A stretch of DNA of 64,000 bases from Planctomycetota bacterium (GCA_022711755.1 JAKLEA010000018.1:55807-119806), one strand, 5' to 3'; counted from the stretch's first letter, positions 45,456 to 53,979 are shown. A program made the numbers and translations. The notes: generated by a model from the sequence alone, not told the origin.

Positions 45456-46073
45456 ATGCAACGCTTCCCTGCGATTCTCATCCTCGGCCCCACAGCCTCC
45501 GGCAAGACCCCCCTCGGCGACCTGCTTGAAACCAAGGGTTTGCGCGTCAGACGCTGCCGCCACTTCGATTTCGGCGCCAACCTGCGTTCGGTCGCTTCGT
45601 CCGGCAGCCCTGTCCCGGGCATGTCGCCGGAAGACGTCAATTTCATTCGCGGCGTCCTGATGTCCGGCGCGCTACTGGAAAACGAGCAGTTTCACATCGC
45701 CGAGAAGATATTCCGCAACTTCACCAAGTCTCGGGGCGCTGCGGTTGATGATCTGATAATAATGGACGGCCTGCCGCGCCACGCCGGGCAGGCGGAAGAC
45801 GTCAGCCGGCTCGTCTCCATGGAGGCGGTGATCGAACTGTCATGCCCGTTGGAGACGATTCTTGAGCGTATCCGCAGCAATGCGGGGGGCGACCGCAGCG
45901 GACGTCAGGACGACGATCCCGGAATGGTGAAGCGCAAGCTGGACGTCTATCTTGAGAGAACCGCCGGACTGATGGATTATTATGACAGCCGGGGGGTAAG
46001 GACGATCAGGATACCCGTTGGGCGCGGCACGACGGGGGATGAAATCCTCGCGCGCGTTGAAAGCGAGTTCTGA
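45456..46073 (+). CDS. Adenylate-kinase-like nucleoside monophosphate kinase
   Basis: A P-loop kinase of 205 residues related to adenylate kinase. Walker A is G11-PTASGKT. IIMDGLPRHAGQAEDVSRLV matches the Adk DGFPR segment. The LID is short (RIRSNAGGDRSGRQDDD) and retains the arginine and aspartate pattern, followed by VKRKLDVYLERTAGLMDYYDS as in the Adk CORE. Zinc cysteines are absent. Its ATG is only 18 bases after the transporter's terminator and has no evident ribosome binding site, so its expression signal is unclear. It may be a second Adk-type enzyme rather than the main one. Confidence 0.75.
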   Translation: MQRFPAILILGPTASGKTPLGDLLETKGLRVRRCRHFDFGANLRSVASSGSPVPGMSPEDVNFIRGVLMSGALLENEQFHIAEKIFRNFTKSRGAAVDDLIIMDGLPRHAGQAEDVSRLVSMEAVIELSCPLETILERIRSNAGGDRSGRQDDDPGMVKRKLDVYLERTAGLMDYYDSRGVRTIRIPVGRGTTGDEILARVESEF

Positions 46074-46118
46074 GACGGGCGCGCGCGCCAGACTTTAGCG
46101 GGATGAACTCGAAATCAC

Positions 46119-46147
46119 TTGACGCCCGCGCCGCCGTTCCAGATAAT
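46119..46147 (+). promoter_or_regulatory. Promoter of the 2-oxoacid:ferredoxin oxidoreductase operon
   Basis: TTGACG (46119-46124), a 17-base spacer and GATAAT (46142-46147): five of six in each hexamer. Transcription should begin near 46154, giving a leader of about 100 bases. Confidence 0.7.
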
Positions 46148-46252
46148 CACCATGTTTCATGTCATCCTGAAAACCGCGCCGCCCCGACTTCGGTTTAATC
46201 GTTGGGAAAGCGCGGCCGGACAACGTGGTCTTTGGTAAGCGAGAGCAAGGAA

Positions 46253-46834
46253 ATGCCAGGCAAAATCACCGAAATTCGATGGCACTCGCGAGGCGGCCAG
46301 GGCGCAAAAACGGCCGCCGGCATGGTCGCGGAAGTGGCTGTGGACGTAGGGAAGTACGGGCAGGGCTGCCCCGAATACGGCGCCGAGCGCGCCGGGGCGC
46401 CCATGAAGGCCTACACGCGGGTGAGCGAGGAACCCATCAACGTCCATTGCGGAATCGAGACGCCCGACGTTCTGGTCATCGTTGACGAAACGCTCATCGG
46501 CGTCGTTGACTGTTGCGAGGGCGTGAACGATGCCTGCACGGTCATCGTCAACACGGGCAAATCCCCCGCCGAAATCCGCGCCAAGCTGGGACTCAAAGGC
46601 GGCAAGGTCTACACGATTGACGCCACCCAGCTTGCGATTGACACGATAGGGCGTCCGATCCCGAACACGCCGATGCTGGGCGCGCTGGTGAAGGCCACCG
46701 GCGTGCTGGCGCTTGACGACATCCTCAACGACGTCAAGAAGAAATTCGGCGGCAAGTTCTCGCAAAAAGTGATTGACGGCAACCTCAAGGCCGTTCAACG
46801 CGCGTACGAGGAGGTGCAGGGAGACAATGGCTAA
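46253..46834 (+). CDS. porG: Pyruvate/2-oxoacid:ferredoxin oxidoreductase, gamma subunit
   Basis: The gamma subunit (193 residues) of the oxygen-sensitive complex that converts pyruvate or another 2-oxoacid and CoA to acyl-CoA, CO2 and reduced ferredoxin. It starts with EIRWHSRGGQGAKTAAGMVA, the diagnostic N-terminus, and contains YGAERAGAPMKAYTRVSEEP. The ATG at 46253 begins exactly at the family N-terminus. First gene of the gamma-delta-alpha-beta operon; its 3' end overlaps the delta gene by eight bases. Confidence 0.92.
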   Translation: MPGKITEIRWHSRGGQGAKTAAGMVAEVAVDVGKYGQGCPEYGAERAGAPMKAYTRVSEEPINVHCGIETPDVLVIVDETLIGVVDCCEGVNDACTVIVNTGKSPAEIRAKLGLKGGKVYTIDATQLAIDTIGRPIPNTPMLGALVKATGVLALDDILNDVKKKFGGKFSQKVIDGNLKAVQRAYEEVQGDNG

Positions 46835-47138
46835 GGAAACCAGAAGCTGGAGAGACATGCCCCAGGGGGGAATCGTCGTAACCCCCGGCAATTCGGTTGA
46901 GAATCAGACCGGAAGCTGGCGCACCTACGTCCCGGTCACCAACTTTGAAAAGTGCATTCACTGTGTCCGCTGCTGGATCATGTGCCCCGACAGCTCCATC
47001 CTCATCAAGGACGGGAAGAAGACGGGCACGGACCTGGAGCACTGCAAGGGCTGCGGCATCTGCGCCGACATCTGCCCCGTCGAGTGCATTGAAATGAAAT
47101 TCGAGGCCTCCATGGGCCCCGACGAGAGGAAAGGATAG
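46827..47138 (+). CDS. porD: Pyruvate/2-oxoacid:ferredoxin oxidoreductase, delta (2x4Fe-4S) subunit
   Basis: A ferredoxin-like subunit of 103 residues carrying electrons within the complex. Two [4Fe-4S] motifs are complete: C43-x2-C46-x2-C49-x3-C53 and C73-x2-C76-x2-C79-x3-C83, each followed by proline. The start at ATG 46827 lies inside the porG stop region with GGGAG just upstream, so translation is coupled. Spacing to the alpha gene is six bases. Confidence 0.93.
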   Translation: MAKETRSWRDMPQGGIVVTPGNSVENQTGSWRTYVPVTNFEKCIHCVRCWIMCPDSSILIKDGKKTGTDLEHCKGCGICADICPVECIEMKFEASMGPDERKG

Positions 47139-47144
47139 AGCGAG

Positions 47145-48320
47145 ATGGCACATAGAACTGCTTTGACGGGTAATGACGCGGCTGCCTACGCGCTCAAACA
47201 GGTCAACCCCGACGTCGCCGCCGTCTACCCCATCACCCCCCAGACGGAGCTAATGCACAAGTTCGCCTCCTACGTCGCCGACGGCGACGTGGACACCGAG
47301 CTTGTGCTTGTCGAATCCGAGCACAGCGCGATGAGCGCCACTCTTTCCGCAAGCCTTGCCGGAGCCAGGTCCATTACGGCCACCAGCTCCTGCGGGCTTG
47401 CGCTCATGTGGGAACTGCTCTACGTCGCCAGCGGCGCAAGAGCGCCCATCGTCATGCCGGAAGTCAACAGAGCCTTGAGCGCCCCGATCAACATCCACTG
47501 CGACCACTCCGACACGATGGGCGCAAGGGACTCCGGCTGGATGCAGATCTACGCCGAGAATGCGCAGGAGTCCTACGACAATATCCTCCAGGCCTTCAGG
47601 ATCGCCGAGCACCCGGACGTGAAGCTGCCGATCATGCCGTGTCTTGACGGCTTCATCCTCAGCCACACGATCGAGGCCCTCGAGGTTCTGGACGACGAGA
47701 AGGTCAAGGCATTCGTCGGCGAATACAAGCCTGAAAATTCCCTCCTGAATGTGGACAAGCCGGTCACGTTCGGCGCTTTCGCTCTGCAGGACACATACTT
47801 CGAGTACAAGCGCCAGCAGGTCGAAGCTATGCGCAACGCCGTGAAGGTCATCCAGGATGTCGGCAAGGAGTACGGCGAGATTTCCGGACGCTCCTACGAC
47901 CTTTTCGAGACCTACATGATGGACGACGCGGAGGTCGTCATCGTCGGCATCGGCAGCACGATGGGCACCGTGAAGTTCGTCGTGAACCAGTTGCGCAAGG
48001 AAGGCATCAAGGCCGGCGTGCTGAAGATCAGGGTCTTCAGGCCCGCGCCGTGGGACAAGGTGGCCGACGCGCTCTCCGGCGCGAAGGTCGTCGGCGTCAT
48101 GGACCGCAGTCTGTCCTTCGGATTGGAGGGCGGGCCGCTCTTCAACGAGTTGAGGTCCTTCTGTCGCGGCAAGAAGTTCGCCATGTGCGACTTCATATAC
48201 GGATTGGGCGGCAGGGACATCGGCGTCACCCACATAAGCGACATCATCCGTGGTCTGCATAAGGCCGCCAAGAGCGGGACCGAGCCGGAGATGCTTACCT
48301 TCGTCAACCTCCGGGAGTAA
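47145..48320 (+). CDS. porA: Pyruvate/2-oxoacid:ferredoxin oxidoreductase, alpha subunit
   Basis: A 391-residue alpha subunit with the N-terminal pyrimidine-binding domain (GNDAAAYALKQVNPDVAAVY and PITPQTELMHKFA, the PITPS-like motif), ESEHSAMSATLSASLAGAR around the thiamine pocket, and a C-terminal transketolase-like domain. ATSSCGLALMWELLYVASG is the region contacting substrate and favours pyruvate, although 2-oxoisovalerate or similar acids cannot be excluded. It has its own ribosome binding site (GGATAGAGCGAG before the ATG). Confidence 0.92.
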   Translation: MAHRTALTGNDAAAYALKQVNPDVAAVYPITPQTELMHKFASYVADGDVDTELVLVESEHSAMSATLSASLAGARSITATSSCGLALMWELLYVASGARAPIVMPEVNRALSAPINIHCDHSDTMGARDSGWMQIYAENAQESYDNILQAFRIAEHPDVKLPIMPCLDGFILSHTIEALEVLDDEKVKAFVGEYKPENSLLNVDKPVTFGAFALQDTYFEYKRQQVEAMRNAVKVIQDVGKEYGEISGRSYDLFETYMMDDAEVVIVGIGSTMGTVKFVVNQLRKEGIKAGVLKIRVFRPAPWDKVADALSGAKVVGVMDRSLSFGLEGGPLFNELRSFCRGKKFAMCDFIYGLGGRDIGVTHISDIIRGLHKAAKSGTEPEMLTFVNLRE

Positions 48321-48362
48321 CGCAAAAGATCAATCGGGGCCGTCCCCGAAAAGGAGAATGCA

Positions 48363-49313
48363 ATGCCGACAACATCACTGAAAAAGCTCTGCAACACCCC
48401 CGACCTGCTCGCCCCGGGTCATGCGGCGTGCGCGGGCTGCACCGGTTCGACGATTCTCCGGCAGGTTCTGCTTGCCGGGCAGCAGGACGACGTGAAACTT
48501 GTCTGCACGTGCGCGACGGGCTGCATGGAAGTCATCTCGACCCTCATGCCCCTGAGCGCGTGGCGCGTGCCCTTCTTCCACAGCGCGTTCGAGAACTCCG
48601 CCGCCTCATGCAGCGGCGCGGAAGCCGCCTACAGGGCGCTCAAAAAGCGCGGCAAGATTGACAGGGACATCCGCTTCATCGCCATCGGCGGCGACGGCGG
48701 AACCTACGACATCGGCTTCCAGAGCCTCTCCGGCGCGCTGGAACGCGGACACCGGATGCTCTACATCTGCTATGACAACAACGCCTACATGAACACGGGC
48801 ATCCAGCGCTCCAGCGCCACGCCGAAGGGCGCGGAGACCACGACGGCCCCTGTGGGCAAGGTGAAGAAGGGCAAGGAGCAGCACAAGAAAAACCTGACGG
48901 CCATCGCCGAGGCGCATGGGATCAAATACGTGGCTCAGGCCAGCCCGCATAATCCCGCTGACCTGATGAAGAAGGTCCAGAAGGCGCTGGATAACGACGG
49001 CCCAAGCCTGATGACTATACTCATGCCGTGCCACCGCGGATGGCGCTTCGACATGCCCAAGGCCATCGCAATGGCCGAAATGGCGGTTGATTGCTGCTAC
49101 TGGCCGCTCTTCGAGATCGTCGAGGGAAAGCTCAAGGTTTCCTACAAACCCAAGGAGAAGAAGCCGCTGGCTGACTGGGCGCTCCTCCAGGGCCGCTTCA
49201 AGCACCTCGGCAAGCCTGAAAACAAGCACATCCTGGACGAACTTCAGGAGAAGGTTGACCGGGAATGGGCTGCGATGCTTGCGCGCGAAGAACGCGATCA
49301 AGCCGCAGGTTAA
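48363..49313 (+). CDS. porB: Pyruvate/2-oxoacid:ferredoxin oxidoreductase, beta subunit
   Basis: A thiamine-diphosphate-binding subunit of 316 residues. GHAACAGCTGSTILRQ contains the first cluster cysteines; GGDGGTYDIGFQSLSGALERG with DNNAYMNTG is the ThDP/Mg motif (GDG...N). The conserved internal cysteines (CTCATGCMEV) ligate the proximal Fe-S cluster. AAGGAG precedes the ATG by six bases. Last gene of the operon; a hairpin (49314-49329) follows at once and a better terminator lies at 49503-49536. Confidence 0.93.
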   Translation: MPTTSLKKLCNTPDLLAPGHAACAGCTGSTILRQVLLAGQQDDVKLVCTCATGCMEVISTLMPLSAWRVPFFHSAFENSAASCSGAEAAYRALKKRGKIDRDIRFIAIGGDGGTYDIGFQSLSGALERGHRMLYICYDNNAYMNTGIQRSSATPKGAETTTAPVGKVKKGKEQHKKNLTAIAEAHGIKYVAQASPHNPADLMKKVQKALDNDGPSLMTILMPCHRGWRFDMPKAIAMAEMAVDCCYWPLFEIVEGKLKVSYKPKEKKPLADWALLQGRFKHLGKPENKHILDELQEKVDREWAAMLAREERDQAAG

Positions 49314-49385
49314 TCCCCCCGGCGGGGGACATGACCTATTTTCGCGCCGTTGTGAAAATGGGATCGTGTCCCCGCCGAAGTATCT

Positions 49386-49422
49386 GTAGGGTGGGCGAAA
49401 CTGAAAGTTTTGCCCACGCGGA
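49386..49422 (+). repeat. Repeat unit, upstream copy flanking the PEP-CTERM gene
   Basis: GTAGGGTGGGCGAAACTGAA followed by AGTTTTGCCCACGCGGA. It contains an imperfect 12-base inverted repeat (GTGGGCGAAACT / AGTTTTGCCCAC). The last 27 bases recur at 50616-50642 with one change. Confidence 0.8.
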
Positions 49423-49502
49423 GCAGTCGGGCGGATCGTTGGCGCAACACTTTTGACAGGCGCGACGCCTTAACTTGAATAAACAAAGCGACGCGACACC
49501 TG

Positions 49503-49536
49503 AACCCTTGGCCGTCGAAATGACGACCGGGGGTTT
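49503..49536 (+). terminator. Terminator-like hairpin upstream of the PEP-CTERM gene
   Basis: AACCCTTGG..CGTC pairs with GACG..CCGGGGGTT using two G-U pairs, then TTTCTCATTTG follows. Probable terminator for the oxidoreductase operon. The gap 49314-49679 otherwise contains the repeat unit and the next promoter. Confidence 0.6.
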
Positions 49537-49588
49537 CTCATTTGTCCCTCTGCGGTATTACGATTTAAAAAATGAAGTAAAAAAAGCC

Positions 49589-49617
49589 TTGCAGCCGCCC
49601 GCAGCGCCGGATATATT
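49589..49617 (+). promoter_or_regulatory. Promoter of the first PEP-CTERM gene
   Basis: TTGCAG (49589-49594), 17-base spacer, TATATT (49612-49617). The leader is about 55 bases. Confidence 0.6.
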
Positions 49618-49679
49618 CCCGCCCCAGTTCAAGTGTAGGGGATGGCATCGTTGGATTTTGCACCTTTGCGAGGACGAAA

Positions 49680-50564
49680 ATGAAAAAGGCACTGTTCGGC
49701 GCAGCCTTGTTTTACGCGTGCGTTATCTGTTATTCGCGGGATGCGGCGGCTTTCCCGCTTGAAATCGTCAATTGGGGCGGGGACTACGTCACCGCCTCCC
49801 AGAACCTCCAGACCCTCAATCCTGATTCCATCAACGGGCTGGACTTGGACGGCGACCTGGCCAATGACGACGCGCGGACCGGGCGCAACTACAACCGGAC
49901 TTCCACATATAGCCCAGGTTCAAATTACAGCGGAACGAGCGGCGTCTTCAGCGGGGGCGCTTCGGTAGGCCAGTTGGACGTAGCCACCTCCGCCGGTCTC
50001 TCAACAGCCCGCATCTGGCAGGCCGGTGTGCCCGGCGACTCGATTGAATTCCAAAGAGGCGCAACAACGGTTGCCTCGCAGATTCATGCTGTTGTCCTCT
50101 GGGATCAAGATAACTTCCTGGGCGTCGGTCCTTCCTCACACCTTTCAATTGATGCCACCAGTTCTTTTTCAATATCCATTACGAGCGTGTTGGGTTCAGA
50201 CTGGCAGGGAAGGTGGCTTGTGGAAGAGGGCGGACAGCTTTACCTGTCAGAGACGACCTTCAACCCCGGCGCAAACGGCACATACGATCTGACCTTCGGA
50301 GACACGAATGACGGCAACTGGGCGGCTTACAATCCGTCAGGTCTGGCATTGAACTTCGATCAGTCCGGCGCGACATACTCAGCCCGTAATTTCTCTGACA
50401 TAACGGCAGTCGGGTTCTACGTCGAACGAGATTCATTTGCAACCAACGCTTCCCGCACCAGAGTCACGAATTTCAGCGCCACCCTCCAGACGCCGGAGCC
50501 GGGCAGCCTTGCCCTCCTCGGTCTCGGAGCGGCGATCCTGGCGCTCCGCCGCCGGAAAAAGTAG
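49680..50564 (+). CDS. PEP-CTERM sorting domain protein
   Basis: An exported 294-residue protein. Residues 1-25 are a signal peptide. The middle is Asn/Ser/Gly/Thr-rich beta-structure without recognised catalytic motif (SGTSGVFSGGASVGQLDVAT). The tail PEPGSLALLGLGAAILALRR plus RKK is a complete PEP-CTERM signal: PEP motif, hydrophobic helix and basic end, cut and handled by exosortase in the inner membrane. GAGG lies six bases upstream of the ATG. No exosortase gene is in the window. The gene stands alone between two repeat/terminator units. Confidence 0.88.
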   Translation: MKKALFGAALFYACVICYSRDAAAFPLEIVNWGGDYVTASQNLQTLNPDSINGLDLDGDLANDDARTGRNYNRTSTYSPGSNYSGTSGVFSGGASVGQLDVATSAGLSTARIWQAGVPGDSIEFQRGATTVASQIHAVVLWDQDNFLGVGPSSHLSIDATSSFSISITSVLGSDWQGRWLVEEGGQLYLSETTFNPGANGTYDLTFGDTNDGNWAAYNPSGLALNFDQSGATYSARNFSDITAVGFYVERDSFATNASRTRVTNFSATLQTPEPGSLALLGLGAAILALRRRKK

Positions 50565-50573
50565 GTTCTAGAT

Positions 50574-50642
50574 GTAGGGTGGGTGCTTGCACCCACACGG
50601 TTAAAGAAGTGTGAACGAAACTGAAAGTTTTGCCCGCGCGGA
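50574..50642 (+). repeat. Repeat unit, downstream copy flanking the PEP-CTERM gene
   Basis: GTAGGGTGGGTGCTTGCACC starts the unit with a perfect GTGGGTGC/GCACCCAC hairpin. The second part, CGAAACTGAAAGTTTTGCCC then GCGCGGA at 50616-50642, matches the unit before the gene. The gap 50565-50866 holds this unit, a terminator and the leader of the hydrolase gene. Confidence 0.8.
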
Positions 50643-50672
50643 AATTCCGCGCGCCGAATCACGACTCAAAAG

Positions 50673-50709
50673 AACCCCCGGAAGTCGCTGAGACAACCGA
50701 GGGTTTTTT
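50673..50709 (+). terminator. Rho-independent terminator after the PEP-CTERM gene
   Basis: AACCCCCGG pairs with CCGAGGGTT (one mismatch), with an inner GTC/GAC stem, followed by six T. Confidence 0.82.
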
Positions 50710-50866
50710 CTTGTACGCCGGATTCCGTCCGGATATGCGCCCGGGAAGCTTGACGCTGTTTCACTCACCCTGTTAGTCTGCCTAATATCAATTGTATGGG
50801 CGCTTGCGACTCGATGCGAACCGTCGCCTGCGCAGAAAGTCTACGGACTCTTTCAGGAGGATGAAA

Positions 50867-51634
50867 ATGGCAATCGCAAAGGGGACGGCAAGGCGCTGGG
50901 TTCTGCTGTGCTTCTGCATGGCATTGACCGCCGGCATTCGCGGGGCCGAACTCGGCTCCTTCGATTCGGACGGGACGAAAATCCGCTACTACGCGGCGGG
51001 CCGGGGGGAGCCGGTGATTCTCGTCCACGGCTTCATGGCCAGCGCGGCGCTGAACTGGTCCATCCCCGGCGTCACGAAACATCTCGCGGAAAAATACAGA
51101 GTAATCGCCCTGGACGTCAGGGGACACGGCATGAGCGACAAGCCGGACGTTCCGGAGGCGTACGGCCTGCACATGGTCGAGGACGTGGTCAGCCTGATGG
51201 ATCACCTCAAGATTGAGAAGGCCCGCGTAGTCGGCTATTCGATGGGGGGTATGATCGTGATGAAAATGGCGGCGCTGCATCCGGAGCGGATGAAGAGCGC
51301 CGTCGTCGGCGGGATGGGATGGATTGACGCGGGCAAGCGCAGACCGGCTTTCCTTGCGGAGCTTGGCAGCCGGCTCAGAAATCCCGCATTCAAGGCATGC
51401 TCGGCCTCGTGGCCGGCGCTGACGATTTCAGAGGATGAATTGAAGAGCATCAAGGTCCCGATGACCGTCGTGATCGGCGACGATGACGGATTCCTCAAGA
51501 GCACGGTGGAGCCGCTCATGGCCGTCCGGCCGGACATCCCCGTGGTCAAAATCCCCGGAGCCAATCACAGAAGCTGCATATTCAAGCCGGAGTTCAAGAC
51601 CGCCATCAGGGACTTTCTTGATGAGACGGAATAA
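50867..51634 (+). CDS. Secreted alpha/beta hydrolase
   Basis: A 255-residue hydrolase with an N-terminal signal (ARRWVLLCFCMALTAGIRGA). The oxyanion segment is VILVHGFMAS, the nucleophile elbow GYSMGG supplies the serine, and the histidine lies in IPGANHRS. Asp is probably in VVIGDDDGFL. The start at ATG 50867 gives AGGAGG (50855-50860) a six-base spacing; an ATG at 50861 abuts it and is too close. The substrate is unknown (esterase, lactonase or haloperoxidase-like). It converges with the anti-sigma gene. Confidence 0.85.
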   Translation: MAIAKGTARRWVLLCFCMALTAGIRGAELGSFDSDGTKIRYYAAGRGEPVILVHGFMASAALNWSIPGVTKHLAEKYRVIALDVRGHGMSDKPDVPEAYGLHMVEDVVSLMDHLKIEKARVVGYSMGGMIVMKMAALHPERMKSAVVGGMGWIDAGKRRPAFLAELGSRLRNPAFKACSASWPALTISEDELKSIKVPMTVVIGDDDGFLKSTVEPLMAVRPDIPVVKIPGANHRSCIFKPEFKTAIRDFLDETE

Positions 51635-51651
51635 TATCCGAGCATGTAAAA

Positions 51652-51670
51652 CCTGCTGAAAGCAGGAGAT
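51652..51670 (-). terminator. Hairpin terminating the sigma/anti-sigma transcript
   Basis: CCTGCT (51652-51657) and AGCAGG (51661-51666) form a tight stem with a three-base loop. On the minus strand it is followed by TTTTACATG, fitting termination just after the anti-sigma stop codon. Confidence 0.6.
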
Positions 51671-51684
51671 GTCTTGGTGTTGCG

Positions 51685-53382
51685 CTACTCCTGCTTCGTT
51701 TCCGGTTTCGCTTCCTGACGAGCGTCATCCGCCTTGCTTGTGGGACGCACCGTCTCCTGTTTGCGTATCAGCACGACAATGCGCACGTTCTCCGAAGCCT
51801 CTGCGCCGTCGTCCGCCGACTGATTCGCCAGGTAGCGAGATCGGATGTTGCGGACGTTGTCGTGCTGTAGTCGCTGGACTCTGGCCATGACGACGTCCGT
51901 CTCCGGGTCGGGCTTGGCCGCGCCGGCGTCCTTGCGGTCGCGGGCTGCGGATTGTGTCCCGGCTGCGCGTTCCTCAATGGCTTGCCCCTCCGGCGCTTCG
52001 TCCTCATCCTCTCCGATATCGAAGGCGTTCTGCGCCATCTGCTCGACCCGGCTGCCGCCTTTCTCCTGTCGCGCAGCGGGGGCCGTCTGCCTGATCGTCT
52101 GCGCGGTCCGGCCTGTTTCACCGGTCTGGTCCGCCAGGGCTGCGCCCTTTGATTCTGTTTCCAGAGCAGGATTGAAATTCGACAATTGAGACCGTGTAGC
52201 AAGCACCGCCATGTCCTTCTGCCGCGCCGGTATGTCAATCAGGACGCGCATGTCCCCGTCCTCCCGCCCCTGCAGGACGGCCGCCGAGCCGCCCATGCCC
52301 TCGACCGCCCGGGAGACGCGCGCGGCAAGTCCGGACGGGTCGGCGCTTTCGGCAACGATGATCTCGCTTATGCTCCCCCGCACGTCGGCGATGTTTGCGG
52401 CTATGCGCGCCTGCTGTTGAGGGGCAAGGGCGACCTGAGCCTGATCCAACTGCTGCGCCTCTCCGTCCTTAGGTGTCTCGCGCCAGGTCAGAGCTTCGTT
52501 GGCCGCGGTCTCCTTCGCCTTCGTCTCGGACGGCGCGGCGGCTTTCTTCGCCCGGGCGACTGCTCCGCCGCCCTTTCCTGACGTCGGACGGTTCATGCCC
52601 GGGGCTTCCGTGGCGGCGATTACAGGGGAAGGAGGCCCAGCCGGAGCTTGAAACCCATGTGCAGCGGGTGGGGGAGGCTGCGCCGTAGACAGAGAATCAG
52701 GGCCGGCGGCGCCCTTCGCGGCATACGTTCCAGGCTGCGGTCCGGCTTTGCCCGCAAGCTTCGGCTGGGCGGCGGTTATCTCCCCGCCCTTCGCCGCAAC
52801 CTTCAGTCCCAGCCTCTCGTCTGCGAGCTTCTCCGCTGCCGGTTCCGCCATGTAACCCTTGCCGGAAACGGCGGACGCTTCTGATTTCCCAACCGAGTCG
52901 GTAACTGTAATGCCGGCAGCTTCGGCATCGGTCTTCGCCGCAAAATCCGTTTCCCGCATGGCGGCGGATTTCGATGACTTATCGCTTGAATGATCCGTCT
53001 TCATGGCCAGCAAAGGCTTCCCGGCATCCCGCCGCGATCCCGATTGCAGCAGGATCAGCCCCATCCCGAGCGCGACAATCAACGTTGCCGCGACAGGCAG
53101 CGGCATCAGCCGGAAAATGCGTTTCCGAACCGGCGCTGCAGCGGCGAAGGTTGTTTCCCCGGCGACGATCTCGCGCATGACGGCGTCCTTCAGCGACGCC
53201 GGGGCATGGGACTTCGGCAGCGCGCGAACCGCCCCCACGGCGGACTTGAAGGAAGCCCATTCCTTCGCGCAGTCGGCACAATCCGCGATGTGCTTCATGA
53301 CGCGGTCCCTATCACCGCCCTCCAGAAGCCCGTCCAGAAGGTCGGAGAAGGAATCTCTAATCTTGTCGCAGTCGTTCGTCAT
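51685..53382 (-). CDS. Zinc-finger anti-sigma factor with large extracytoplasmic region
   Basis: A 565-residue membrane protein. The N-terminal zf-HC2 anti-sigma domain has H31-x3-C35-x2-C38 (HIADCADC). One transmembrane helix lies at about 93-113. The remainder is a long Ala/Lys/Pro/Gly-rich low-complexity region followed by a folded part (ISEIIVAESADPSGLAARVS, VLIDIPARQKDMAVL) and a polar tail. The domain order lets it hold the sigma factor in the cytoplasm and sense an envelope signal outside. It starts 15 bases after the sigma gene. The usual anti-sigma is about 200-300 residues, so this one is long. Confidence 0.82.
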   Translation of the reverse strand: MTNDCDKIRDSFSDLLDGLLEGGDRDRVMKHIADCADCAKEWASFKSAVGAVRALPKSHAPASLKDAVMREIVAGETTFAAAAPVRKRIFRLMPLPVAATLIVALGMGLILLQSGSRRDAGKPLLAMKTDHSSDKSSKSAAMRETDFAAKTDAEAAGITVTDSVGKSEASAVSGKGYMAEPAAEKLADERLGLKVAAKGGEITAAQPKLAGKAGPQPGTYAAKGAAGPDSLSTAQPPPPAAHGFQAPAGPPSPVIAATEAPGMNRPTSGKGGGAVARAKKAAAPSETKAKETAANEALTWRETPKDGEAQQLDQAQVALAPQQQARIAANIADVRGSISEIIVAESADPSGLAARVSRAVEGMGGSAAVLQGREDGDMRVLIDIPARQKDMAVLATRSQLSNFNPALETESKGAALADQTGETGRTAQTIRQTAPAARQEKGGSRVEQMAQNAFDIGEDEDEAPEGQAIEERAAGTQSAARDRKDAGAAKPDPETDVVMARVQRLQHDNVRNIRSRYLANQSADDGAEASENVRIVVLIRKQETVRPTSKADDARQEAKPETKQE

Positions 53383-53397
53383 TACCGTCTTGCGTCC

Positions 53398-53979
53398 TCA
53401 GGCGTTCTCCGCCGCGTATGGTTCAAGCGTCTCCTTGAGTTGCATTCTTGCCCTGTGCAGCCGGGACTTCACAGTTCCCAGCGGCAGGCCGGTAACGTCC
53501 GCAATCTCCTCGTATTCCATGCCCTCGATGTCGCGCAGGACGACGAGCCTTCGCGCATCATCCGGAAGGGCGGCGATGGCCGCGCGCACGCGCTGTTGCG
53601 CCTCGCGGCTGAGACTTTCGTCGGCGGGATCAACGCCGGGGTTGTCGCTTGCCTTTTCCTCGCGGCTGTCATCGTCCTCGATCCACAGACTCTGCGTCTG
53701 AATTCCTCCCTTGCGACGATGGCTGATGACGGTGTTGTAGGTGATTCGCGTCACCCATGTCAAAAAGCTGCTGTCTCCCCTGAAACCCGCCAGACTACGC
53801 CATGCCTTTATGAAAACCTCCTGGGCCACGTCCGCTGCGTCTTCGGGGCTGCCGAGCATTCCCAGTGCGGTGTTGTAAATCCTGTCCTGGTAACGCTCTA
53901 TGAGAAGTCCGAAGCTGCGCGGGTCGCCTCTTCGGCAATTCATCAGCAGTTGGCCGTCTGTCGGCTCTGGGGACGTCAT
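53398..53979 (-). CDS. ECF RNA polymerase sigma factor (RpoE-like)
   Basis: A 193-residue extracytoplasmic-function sigma factor. Region 2 (GLLIERYQDRIYNTALGMLG, then DAADVAQEVFIKAWRSLAGF) and region 4 (LPDDARRLVVLRDIEGMEYE, then LPLGTVKSRLHRARMQLKE) are both complete. GAGAG precedes the ATG. An ECF-type promoter lies just upstream, indicating that it transcribes its own operon with the anti-sigma gene behind it. Confidence 0.94.
   Translation of the reverse strand: MTSPEPTDGQLLMNCRRGDPRSFGLLIERYQDRIYNTALGMLGSPEDAADVAQEVFIKAWRSLAGFRGDSSFLTWVTRITYNTVISHRRKGGIQTQSLWIEDDDSREEKASDNPGVDPADESLSREAQQRVRAAIAALPDDARRLVVLRDIEGMEYEEIADVTGLPLGTVKSRLHRARMQLKETLEPYAAENA

Noticed and set aside
46152..46238. 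28-codon open frame at the predicted por operon transcript start
   Set aside because: The ATG is only four bases from the -10, closer than a leaderless start allows, and the peptide has no notable features.
47250..48260. Open frame of 336 codons on the minus strand across porA
   Set aside because: Shadow of a clearly conserved oxidoreductase subunit, without a start signal or domain.
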